From RYN-431 sp036388295 (lineage in GTDB: Bacteria; Planctomycetota; Phycisphaerae; Tepidisphaerales; Tepidisphaeraceae): DNA of 40,798 nt. The notes below the pieces were generated by a model. The model did no database searches and was not told the origin of the DNA. It saw only the letters and a list, made by a program, of their open reading frames with translations. A program made the translations under genes and the position numbers. The stretch spans positions 1 to 40,798 of the forward strand of contig DASVSC010000232.1 in the NCBI GenBank assembly GCA_036388295.1, read 5' to 3'. Below are positions 32,029-40,400 of this stretch, in pieces (positions within the stretch are counted from its first letter, which is position 1; the number at the start of each line of letters is the position of its first letter).

Positions 32029-33417
32029 GTGTCCTCGATTTCGACGCAGAAGTCTGATTTACTCAACGTGATGCCCACCCAAAGCCCTGATCGGCAGGCT
32101 GACGAACTACTGGCGGCGGGGGCGGCCAGCGGGTTCGGCATGGTCCGTGTGCCCGCCAAAGGCCAATTTTGGCGTACTTGGCTGGCCTTCACAGGGCCGG
32201 GGCTGATGGTGTCGGTCGGGTACATGGACCCGGGCAACTGGGCCACCGATTTGGCCGGCGGTTCGCGCTTCGGCTACATGCTGCTGTCGGTCATCCTGAT
32301 CTCGAACCTGATCGCTATGCTGCTGCAGCACCTGGCACTGAAACTGGCGATCGTCACCGACCGCGACTTGGCCCAGTCTTGCCGCGACCATTATTCCAAG
32401 CCCGTTTCGTTCTGCCTGTGGATTTTGTGCGAAATCGCGATCGCCGCGTGCGATTTGGCCGAAGTCATCGGCTCGGCGATCGCGCTGAACCTGCTGTTCG
32501 GCCTGCCGCTAGTGTACGGCGTGATTATCACCTCGCTGGACGTGCTGCTGATCCTGACCTTGCAGGCCAAAGGCTGGCGGTATTTGGAAGCCATTATCGT
32601 TGCACTGGTGATGACGGTGGGGGCCTGCTTCGTCTATCAGATCGCGGCGTCGCAGCCGAGCATCACCGGCATCCTCGGCGGTCTGCTGCCGCGGCCGGAA
32701 ATCGTGGTGAACCCGGAAGCCCTGGTCATCGCCGTCGGCATCCTGGGCGCGACGGTGATGCCGCACAATCTGTACCTGCACAGCGGCATCATCAAGACGC
32801 GTGGCTATGACCGCGACGACACCGGTCGGAGCCGGGCGATTAAGTTCGCCACGCTCGATTCGACGGTGTCGCTGGCGTTCGCGTTCTTCATCAACGCCGC
32901 GATCCTGATCCTGGCCGCCAAGGCGTTCCATGGCCAGCCGGGCCCGCCGGTCGAAAGCATCGAAGAGGCGCACAAGCTGCTGACGCCCACCCTCGGCGCG
33001 ACGTTCGCCAGCACGCTGTTCGCCGTCGCCTTACTGGCCAGCGGGCAGAGTTCGACCATCACCGGCACGCTGGCCGGGCAGATCGTGATGGAAGGGTTCC
33101 TGAACCTGCGCATCCGCCCGTGGCTGCGCCGGCTGGTCACGCGGTCGATCGCCATCGTGCCGGCCGCCATTGTGGCCAGCATTTACGGCGACAGCGGCGT
33201 CACCAAACTGCTGATCTTCAGCCAGGTCATCCTGTCGTTGCAGTTGTCTTTCGCGGTAATTCCGCTGGTGATGTTCACGTGCAGCCGGGCGAAGATGGGG
33301 CGGTTCGCCAACCCGATCTGGATCGGCGTTCTGGCTTGGTTCAGCGCGGTCGTGATCAGTGGGCTGAACATCTACCTGCTGGTGCAGACCGTTGGCGGTT
33401 GGGTCACGGGCGATTAA
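32029..33417 (+). CDS. mntH: Nramp-family divalent metal transporter
   Basis: A 462-residue inner-membrane transporter that imports Mn2+ or Fe2+ with protons. Helix 1 has the metal-binding SVGYMDPGNWATD (62-74; DPGN 67-70) and helix 6 has GATVMPHNLYLHSG (MPHN). About eleven hydrophobic segments follow a 48-residue polar N-terminus. The usual transport motif LLASGQSSTITGTLAGQ between helices 8 and 9 is present. The start is GTG 32029, with AAAGGAG eight bases upstream. A palindrome in the divergent region could mediate metal control. Confidence 0.95.
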   Translation: MSSISTQKSDLLNVMPTQSPDRQADELLAAGAASGFGMVRVPAKGQFWRTWLAFTGPGLMVSVGYMDPGNWATDLAGGSRFGYMLLSVILISNLIAMLLQHLALKLAIVTDRDLAQSCRDHYSKPVSFCLWILCEIAIAACDLAEVIGSAIALNLLFGLPLVYGVIITSLDVLLILTLQAKGWRYLEAIIVALVMTVGACFVYQIAASQPSITGILGGLLPRPEIVVNPEALVIAVGILGATVMPHNLYLHSGIIKTRGYDRDDTGRSRAIKFATLDSTVSLAFAFFINAAILILAAKAFHGQPGPPVESIEEAHKLLTPTLGATFASTLFAVALLASGQSSTITGTLAGQIVMEGFLNLRIRPWLRRLVTRSIAIVPAAIVASIYGDSGVTKLLIFSQVILSLQLSFAVIPLVMFTCSRAKMGRFANPIWIGVLAWFSAVVISGLNIYLLVQTVGGWVTGD

Positions 33418-33480
33418 TAGAGGGCGGGTTTACAGGCGCGGCCGAGCCGCTATCGTGAACGGCGACCGCCGTATCCCGCC

Positions 33481-34224
33481 ATGCCTGACGCTTTGCCCGA
33501 TATCGCCCGCCCGCGGCAGCGCTCCCGCAGGTTCTTCGTCCGCGGCTTGAAAACCCTGCTGCCGACGCTGATCACGCTGTACCTGATTGTCTGGGTCTGG
33601 GAGTTCCTTTGGGAAAACGTCGGCCGGCATCTCATCTGGCTGTTGCAGAATCTGCAGTACCAGCTGGCCGGCGACGAGGCGCAGTGGGGGGCGATCCGCC
33701 GGACCTGGACGAATGAGCGGGGCGACTGGCAGTGGTGGGCGCAGCTGGTCGGCGTGGCGCTGGCCGTGTTGATCGTCTATTTAGTGGGTCTACTGGTCGG
33801 CAATCTGATCGGCCGGACGTTCTGGCGGCTGGGCGAAAGTCTAGTGCTGCGCATCCCGGTCGTGCGGGCAATTTATCCGGCCGCCAAGCAGATCACCGAT
33901 TTCGTCCTCTACGAGAAGTCGGCGGCAACGAGCAATTCGCGCGTCGTCGCCTGCCGGCCGCACGCAAATGGGGTGTGGTCCATCGGCCTGGTCACCGGCC
34001 CGGGGATGAAATCCCTGGAGCAAATCAGCGGCGAAGAGCTGGTCACGGTGTTCGTCCCGAGCAGCCCGACGGCGTTCAGCGGGTACGTGCTGGTGGTGCC
34101 GCGGTCGCAATTAGTCGAATTGCCCATGAAGGTGGAGGAAGCAATGCGTATCCTTATCAGCGGCGGCGTGTTAACGCCCGCCGAAGCGGCCGGCGCGTCG
34201 TCCGGTCGGGCGGGGCGGGTGTGA
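33481..34224 (+). CDS. DUF502 membrane protein
   Basis: A 247-residue protein with two hydrophobic segments: LLPTLITLYLIVWVWEFLW (about 26-44) and LVGVALAVLIVYLVGLLVGNLIG (about 89-111). The DUF502 blocks follow: IPVVRAIYPAAKQITDFV, GVWSIGLVTGPG, VTVFVPSSPTAFSGYVLVVP and MRILISGGV. Function unknown across the family. It ends 18 nt before a TACAAT box that probably starts a new transcript for hpf, so it may not belong to the PTS operon. Confidence 0.92.
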   Translation: MPDALPDIARPRQRSRRFFVRGLKTLLPTLITLYLIVWVWEFLWENVGRHLIWLLQNLQYQLAGDEAQWGAIRRTWTNERGDWQWWAQLVGVALAVLIVYLVGLLVGNLIGRTFWRLGESLVLRIPVVRAIYPAAKQITDFVLYEKSAATSNSRVVACRPHANGVWSIGLVTGPGMKSLEQISGEELVTVFVPSSPTAFSGYVLVVPRSQLVELPMKVEEAMRILISGGVLTPAEAAGASSGRAGRV

Positions 34225-34242
34225 TTTTGTCTCACCCCCCGC

Positions 34243-34271
34243 TACAATGCCCCTAACGCGGGAAAAAGGAG
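34243..34271 (+). promoter_or_regulatory. -10 box and Shine-Dalgarno setting the hpf start
   Basis: TACAAT (34243-34248) is a good -10 box with only a weak -35 (TGTGAT, 34220-34225, 17-nt spacing). AAAAAGGAG at 34263-34271 is a strong Shine-Dalgarno 5 nt before GTG 34277, which decides that start over the in-frame ATG 34247. Confidence 0.5.
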
Positions 34272-34276
34272 TTGCT

Positions 34277-34603
34277 GTGCAAGTAGTCGTTTCGAGCCGA
34301 CACATGGATTTGACCGAAGCCCTCAGGACCCACGCCGAGCAAAAGGCCGGCAAATTGGTCAAATATTTCGACCGCATTCAGGAAATCGAAGTGGTTCTTG
34401 ATCACAGCAAGACGAACATTCAGGTCGAAATTATTGTCAATGCCGAGCACAAAAAAGAATTCGTCGCGCATCACGAGCACCCCGACGGGTATACCTGCAT
34501 CAACGAGTGCGTCGAGAAGCTCGAACGCCAAGTCAGCGAACACAAGAAATCGGTCCGGAACCGCAAGCACGTCGACCACGGCGCGACGATCCGACACGAC
34601 TGA
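34277..34603 (+). CDS. hpf: Ribosome hibernation-promoting factor (short HPF/RaiA family)
   Basis: A 108-residue protein that binds the 30S decoding centre in stationary phase. The beta-alpha-beta-beta-beta-alpha fold is visible: VVVSSRHMDLTEALRTHAEQKAGKLVKYF (3-31), IQEIEVVLDHSK, IQVEIIVNAEHKKEFVAHHE, and the second helix YTCINECVEKLERQVSEHKKSVRNRK. It lacks the C-terminal dimerisation domain of long HPF. GTG 34277 is preferred because of the Shine-Dalgarno 5 nt upstream. In proteobacteria hpf also sits with ptsN; here it is followed by EIIA, HPr and enzyme I. Confidence 0.92.
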   Translation: MQVVVSSRHMDLTEALRTHAEQKAGKLVKYFDRIQEIEVVLDHSKTNIQVEIIVNAEHKKEFVAHHEHPDGYTCINECVEKLERQVSEHKKSVRNRKHVDHGATIRHD

Positions 34604-34645
34604 TTCGCCAGCAACGAACGCCGCCCGGAAGGACGACCCTAGGTC

Positions 34646-35113
34646 ATGAAATTGAAGGAGTTTATCGTTCAGGACGCGATCGTCGCGGACTTACAGGCGT
34701 CCAGCCGCGACGAAGCCCTGGTGGAATTGGTCACGGCACTGGCGAACGCGGGCACGGTGCCGCTTTCGTCAGTGCCGGAGATCGTCGCGGCTCTGATCAA
34801 ACGGGAAACGAACGGCTCGACCGGCTTCGGCAAGGGCGTGGCCGTTCCGCACGTGAAGCACCCGTCCGTGCAACGCATGGCCGGCGCGATCGGCCGGAGC
34901 GTGAACGGCCTCGACTTCGCCGCCCTCGACGGGCAGCCGGTCTACAGCGTGTTCCTGTTGCTCAGCCCGGACAACCAGCCGCAACAGCACCTGCAGGCGA
35001 TGAACATCGTCTTCAGCAATCTGCAGAAGGACATGTTCCGCCGGTTCCTGCGCCAAAGCGACAGCCGCGAGAAGATCGTCGAACTGCTGGACGAAGCGGA
35101 CGCGGGCAAGTAG
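34646..35113 (+). CDS. ptsN: PTS EIIA component (PtsN/fructose type)
   Basis: A 155-residue PTS_EIIA type-2 domain, cytosolic. The phosphoryl-accepting His 69 lies in FGKGVAVPHVKHP (61-73). SSRDEALVELVTALANAG and IVAALIKRETNGSTG precede it, and YSVFLLLSPDNQPQQHLQAMNIVFSNLQ is the typical second half. No EIIB or EIIC is encoded near, so it is more likely a regulatory phospho-acceptor (PTS-Ntr style) than part of sugar import. It is co-directional with hpf (42 nt) and ptsH (45 nt). Confidence 0.93.
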   Translation: MKLKEFIVQDAIVADLQASSRDEALVELVTALANAGTVPLSSVPEIVAALIKRETNGSTGFGKGVAVPHVKHPSVQRMAGAIGRSVNGLDFAALDGQPVYSVFLLLSPDNQPQQHLQAMNIVFSNLQKDMFRRFLRQSDSREKIVELLDEADAGK

Positions 35114-35158
35114 CGGCGGGGCGTGTAAAGCGGGCCGGGCGGCCGGGTGTCATGGACC

Positions 35159-35455
35159 ATGAGTGTCGTGAGTCGTGAAATCGTCATTCGCAATGCCCTC
35201 GGGCTGCACGCCCGCCCGGCCATGCAGTTCGTCGACCTGGCCAACCAGTTCGCCAGCGAGATTGTGGTCGAAAAGCCCGCTACAACGGGCGGCGACGAAG
35301 CCGTCCGCGTCGACGGCAAGAGCGTGATGCAGATGATCACCCTCGAAGCCATCGAAGGCACCCTTTTGCACGTCAAGGCCGACGGCGCAGACGCCGAGGC
35401 CGCAGTGGAACAGTTAGCCAAGCTCGTCGAAGACAAGTTCGGCGAGGACGAATAG
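35159..35455 (+). CDS. ptsH: PTS phosphocarrier HPr
   Basis: A 98-residue HPr that shuttles phosphate from enzyme I to EIIA. His 17 in NALGLHARPA (12-21) is the PEP-dependent site. VDGKSVMQMITLEA (51-64) places Ser 55 where the HPr kinase site (Ser 46 of Bacillus) lies, with similar flanking residues, so regulation by HprK is plausible though hprK is not in the window. The start is ATG 35159; the in-frame GTG 35147 would add four residues. Its TAG stop overlaps AGGAG, which I read as the Shine-Dalgarno of enzyme I. Confidence 0.93.
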   Translation: MSVVSREIVIRNALGLHARPAMQFVDLANQFASEIVVEKPATTGGDEAVRVDGKSVMQMITLEAIEGTLLHVKADGADAEAAVEQLAKLVEDKFGEDE

Positions 35456-35564
35456 GAGAGAGTGGACAGTGGACAGTGGGCAGTGGGCAGTGAAGACAAG
35501 ACCGACGACTCTGTCGCTTCTTTCTTCACTGCCCACTGCCCACTGCCTACTGCCCGCTAGCTGA
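35454..35564 (+). promoter_or_regulatory. Shine-Dalgarno - long hairpin - start codon module of enzyme I
   Basis: AGGAG at 35454-35458 overlaps the HPr stop TAG. An inverted repeat follows: arms 35461-35496 and 35523-35558, 32 of 36 matching, made of CAGTGGG heptamers, loop 26 nt. Then AGCTGA leads to ATG 35565, and nothing Shine-Dalgarno-like lies between hairpin and ATG. Folded out, the AGGAG-to-ATG distance is 2 + 6 nt. Confidence 0.8.
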
Positions 35565-37304
35565 ATGGAAATCATCAAAGGGATCGGTGTCTCCCCCGGG
35601 GTGGTAATTTGCCCCGCGGTGGTGTTGGACGCCGAAGACCTGGTCATCCCCCGCAGGCTGGTCGACGTGCAATCCGTCGATTCCGAAGTGGCACGCCTGC
35701 GTGAGGCCTTCACCAAGGCCGCCGCCGACTTGAGTGTCTTCCGCGGCGAACTCAACGCCGAGCACGGCAACGAGATCGCCAGCATCTTCGACTTCCACGC
35801 CGGCTTGCTCAAAGACAAGACTCTGATCAACAGCGTGGTCAAGGAAATCCAGACCAGCCACACCAACGCCGAGTATGCCGTCAGCGTCGCCATGAAAAAG
35901 CTGGCCGGCACGTTCCTTCAGATGAAGGATTCGTACCTGTCCGACCGCGTCAAGGACATTTACGACATCGAAAAACGCGTCCTGCGCACCCTGATCGGCC
36001 GTGCCCACGAGGGGCTGCTGAACCTGCAGCAGAACGTCGTCCTGATCGCCCATGACCTGCTCCCGTCGCAGACGGCGGCGCTGGACAAGAATTGGGTCAA
36101 AGGCTTCGCCTGCGACGTCGGCGGCCGCACCAGCCACACGGCCATCGTCGCCCGCGCCATGGGCATTCCCGCCGTCGTCGGCCTGGGCAATGTCAGCAGC
36201 GCCATCAGCGGCGGCGACCTGGTCATCATCGACGGCACACGGGGCGTGGTCATCGTCGATCCCGACGCCGAGCAGCTTACTGAACACGAAGAATACGTCC
36301 GCCAGTACATCGAGTTCGAAAAGCAGCTCGCCACGCTGATCGACCTGCCCGCGGAGACGACCGACGGCCACGCGGTCACGCTGATGGCGAACATCGAGTT
36401 TCCCGCCGAAATCGACGACGCCCTCGGCCGCGGCGCACTCGGCATCGGCCTCTACCGCACCGAGTTTTTGTACATGGCCAGCGTGGTCGAGCCGACCGAG
36501 GAAGACCATTACCTCGCCTACGCCGACGCGGTCCGCCGCCTCGACGGCCGGCCGCTGGTCATCCGCACGCTGGACCTGGGCGCAGACAAATACGTCTTCG
36601 GCAAAGGCCCCAGCAAAGAGGCCAACCCCTTCCTCGGCGACCGCAGCATCCGCATGTGCCTGCACAACCTGCCGATGTTCAAAAGCCAGCTGCGCGCCAT
36701 CCTCCGGGCGGCCGTGGAAGGCGACGTGCGCATCATGTTCCCGATGATCAGCACCATCATGGAACTCCGCCAGGCGCGCATGGTGCTGAACGACGTGATC
36801 GAAGAACTGGAAGACGAAGGCATCCCGTTCAACGGCAAGATCCCCGTCGGCATGATGGTGGAAGTGCCGTCCGCCGCGCTGCTGGCCAGCAACTTCGCGC
36901 GGGAAGTGAACTTCTTCTCGATCGGCACGAACGACCTGATCCAGTACACCCTGGCCGTCGACCGCACGAACGAGCGCGTCGCCGGTCTGTTCACGCCGGC
37001 GCACCCGGCGGTCTTATCCCTGATCCGCGACGTCATCCGCGCCGCCAACCGCCAAGGCATTGGCGTGAGCGTGTGCGGTGAAATGGCGGGCGAACCCCTT
37101 TACACGTTGCTGCTCCTGGGGCTGGGGCTCAACACGTTTTCGATGAACGGCCCCGACGTGCCGGAGGTCAAAAAGAACATCCGCAGCACGACCACCGAAC
37201 ACGCGCGCCAAGTGGCGCGCAAGGTCATGAGTTTCGATTCCGAACGCCAGGTGGTTCACTACCTGCGCGAGGAAACCCGGAAGATAATTCCGGAGGCTTT
37301 TTAG
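35565..37304 (+). CDS. ptsI: PTS enzyme I (phosphoenolpyruvate-protein phosphotransferase)
   Basis: A 579-residue enzyme I that moves phosphate from PEP to HPr. The N-terminal HPr-binding/phosphohistidine part has KGIGVSPGVV (5-14) and the active His 191 in VGGRTSHTAIVARAMGIPA. The C-terminal PEP-binding barrel has GLYRTEFLYM, RTLDLGADK, MVEVPSAALLA and the catalytic Cys in VSVCGEMAG. There is no N-terminal GAF domain, so it is of PtsI rather than PtsP type. ATG 35565 follows the hairpin module. It is probably in one transcript with hpf-ptsN-ptsH and rne. Confidence 0.95.
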   Translation: MEIIKGIGVSPGVVICPAVVLDAEDLVIPRRLVDVQSVDSEVARLREAFTKAAADLSVFRGELNAEHGNEIASIFDFHAGLLKDKTLINSVVKEIQTSHTNAEYAVSVAMKKLAGTFLQMKDSYLSDRVKDIYDIEKRVLRTLIGRAHEGLLNLQQNVVLIAHDLLPSQTAALDKNWVKGFACDVGGRTSHTAIVARAMGIPAVVGLGNVSSAISGGDLVIIDGTRGVVIVDPDAEQLTEHEEYVRQYIEFEKQLATLIDLPAETTDGHAVTLMANIEFPAEIDDALGRGALGIGLYRTEFLYMASVVEPTEEDHYLAYADAVRRLDGRPLVIRTLDLGADKYVFGKGPSKEANPFLGDRSIRMCLHNLPMFKSQLRAILRAAVEGDVRIMFPMISTIMELRQARMVLNDVIEELEDEGIPFNGKIPVGMMVEVPSAALLASNFAREVNFFSIGTNDLIQYTLAVDRTNERVAGLFTPAHPAVLSLIRDVIRAANRQGIGVSVCGEMAGEPLYTLLLLGLGLNTFSMNGPDVPEVKKNIRSTTTEHARQVARKVMSFDSERQVVHYLREETRKIIPEAF

Positions 37305-37415
37305 GAGACAGTGGGCAGTGGGCAGTGGGCAGTGGGCAGTGAAGACAAAGACCGGCAATTTTACCGCTTCTTTCTTCACTGCCCACTGCCCACTGCCTAC
37401 TGCCCACTAAAGACA
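37303..37415 (+). promoter_or_regulatory. Shine-Dalgarno - long hairpin - start codon module of rne
   Basis: AGGAG at 37303-37307 overlaps the enzyme I stop TAG. Arms 37310-37345 and 37373-37408 match at 35 of 36 positions and are built of CAGTGGG heptamers; the loop is 27 nt. AAAGACA then leads to ATG 37416, with no Shine-Dalgarno after the hairpin. Folded out, AGGAG-to-ATG distance is 2 + 7 nt. The right arm is nearly identical to that before enzyme I, while the loops differ. Confidence 0.82.
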
Positions 37416-40400
37416 ATGGCAAAAGAAATGCTCATCAACGTCAGCGCCGGCGAAGAATGCCGCATCGCGCTGCTCGAGGACGGTCGGCTCGAAGAGCTCT
37501 ACATGGAGCGCACGAGCAACACCTCGCACGTCGGCAACATCTACAAAGGGAAGGTCACCAATGTCGAGCCGTCGATCCAGGCCGCCTTCGTCGACTTTGG
37601 CATCGGCCGTAACGGCTTCCTGCACATCAGCGACCTGATGCCCACCTACTTCGGCCGCCGCGGCGAAAACGCCCCCGCCGAAAAAGTCGGCCAAAAACTC
37701 GGCCGACGCGACCGCCCGCCCATCCAGCAGTGCCTGCGCAAGGGCGACGAAATCGTCGTGCAGATCATCAAGGAAGGCATCGGCACCAAGGGCCCGACCC
37801 TCAGCACCTATCTCAGCGTCCCCGGCCGCGTCCTGGTAATGATGCCCGGCATGGCGAAAATGGGCGTAAGCAAGAAGATCGAGGACGAAGAAGAACGCAG
37901 CCGCCTGCGCAAAATCCTCGACGGCCTGACGCCCCCGAAGGACTGCGGCTTCATCATCCGCACCGCCGGCATCGGCAAGAGCAAGGTCGAGATCGAGCGC
38001 GACCTGAAATACCTCGCCCGCCTGTGGGACCAGCTCAAAAAGCAGATCGATAAAGACAAGCCGCCCGTCGAGCTTTACACCGAAGGCGACCTCATTACGC
38101 GCAGCGTGCGCGACGTGTTCACCAGCGACGTCGACAGCATCATCGTCGACGACAAGGAGACCGCGAAGAAGATCAAGGACTTCATCAAGCTGGCGATGCC
38201 GCGCACGAAGAACAAGGTGGAGCTGTACGAAGACGTCGTGCCGCTGTTCCACAAGTACGAGCTGGAGAACGTCGTCGAGGGCATGTACAGCCGCCGCGTG
38301 CCGCTGCCCAGCGGCGGCAGTCTGATCATCGACCAGACCGAAGCCGTCGTCGCCATCGACGTCAACAGCGGCAAGTTCCGCGACCACAGCGACGCCGAGA
38401 CGACCGCCTTCAAGACCGACATGGAAGCCGCCGACGAAATCCCGCGGCAACTGCGCCTGCGCGACATGGGCGGCGTGATCATCTGTGACTTCATCGACCT
38501 TCGCTTCGAGCGCCACCGCCGCGAGCTGGAAGAGCGTTTGTTCGAGAACCTGAAGCAGGACCGGGCCAAGACGCGCATGCTGCGTATGAGCCAGTTCGGC
38601 ATCATCGAAATGACCCGCCAGCGCATGCGGCCCAGCCTGCGCAAGGCCATCTACCACGACTGCCATGCCTGCGCCGGCCAAGGCATGGTCAAGACGCCCG
38701 AGAGCATGGCCCTCGACGTCATGCGCAAGCTGCGCATCGCCCTGAACGACTCGGCCGTCGTCCGCGCTCTGCTCACGGTCCACCCCGAAGTGGCCACCTA
38801 CCTGCAGAACAAAAAACGCTACGAACTGGCGAAGCTGGAACAAGTCACCGAAAAATCGGTGGCGATTGTTGGTGATGCCGATTTGTCGACCGACGAAACG
38901 AAGTTCGAGCTGTACGACTCGCGCGACGGCTACATCTACATCGCCGAACTCGGCATGGCCCTGCCGAGCACGCACGGCCAGACGCGCCGCGACGCCCCGC
39001 AAGGCGGGGGCCCACGTCGACGCGACGAGCGTCGCCGCGAGCCCGCCAAGGCCAAGCACGACAAGCGTGACGACGACTCGGTCGACGCCGACGAAATGTT
39101 CAGCGAAGAGGGCGACACCGCCAAGGCCGCCCTGCCCGCCGTCGCACCGGTCAAAGCGCCCGCCAAAGGCCGCGGCCGTGGCAAAGCGGCTGCGGTCGAA
39201 GCCGACGACGTCGAAATGGTCGGCAATGACGACGAAGCCAGCGTGGTCGACGTCGAAGACGGCGGCGACGCCATGCCCGGCCCCGCGGCCGGGGGCTTCT
39301 TCGACCCGTCCGAACAACGCCACCGTGATCGTGATCGAGGCCGAGGACGCGGCAGGGACCGCGGCCGGGGCGGCCGGCCGGACAATCGCGGGCCCGACCC
39401 TCGCAATACCGAAGGCCGAGCCGGCGACAATCGTGGCAACGACCGCGATGCAGACAATCTTGAGGCCGATGACCGCGGCCCAGACGATCTCGCCGTCGAG
39501 CCCGTCGAAGAAAATCGCGAAGGCAACCGCAACCGCAATGACCGTGGCGGCCGGGACAACCGGGGCCGGGACAATCGCGGACGCGATAACCGCGGTCGGG
39601 ACAACCGAGGCCCTGATTCGCGCAATTCCGCGGCGCGAGGCCCCGACCAACGCACGCCGGCCGGCCCGCCGGTCGACGACGAATCGTCGGTAGACCAGGA
39701 CCAAGACGAATCCAACGAGTCGGCCGAAGGCAATGCTGCCGACGCCCAACTCGACGCGAACCAGGGGGGCGAAGGGCAAGGCGATAACGCCGATCGCGGC
39801 CCGATCGGCCCTGACGGTCAGCCGCTGAACCGCGAAGGCGGGCGTCGGCGCAGGCGTCGGCGCGGCCGTCGCGGGCGCGGCCGCAATCCCGGTGAAGAAG
39901 GCGGCGACCAGCCCCAGGGCGACCGCCCGACGGGCGAAGCAGGGCAAGTCGACCAGTCACGGGCCGAGCCCGGTCAGCCGCGTAATGACCGTCCGCAGCA
40001 AAACCGTCCGCAAGGCGACCGGCCCCAACAGGACCGTCAGCCGCGCGACCTCCCGCCCGGCGAAGAGCCGCAGCGCGACCGCCAGCCACGCCAGCAGCCG
40101 CAGGGCCGCGACGGACGCGGCGGTCGGGGCGGACGCGACGGGCGGGGCCAGTCGGGCGACGGCCGGCGCGGCAGCAGCCGGGCCGATCTTTCGCACCTGG
40201 CCCGCGAAGCGTCCGCCCGTGACAACGCCCAGGACGGCCCCGGGTACGACCCGGCCGAGGACGAGCACGCCACGCCGGGCAACGACATCAACTTCGTCCC
40301 CAAGCCGCGCGAAGAACCCGCCGGCCGGGGCGGACGCGGCGGCCGACGCCCCGTGCGTGGTGGCCGTCGCGGCCCCGCGCCCAAACGCACGCCGCCCATC

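Noticed and set aside
37407..39947. An 846-codon open frame antisense to rne
   Set aside because: Composition (Ala/Val/Asp-rich runs) mirrors the opposite codons of rne; no motif and no start signals.
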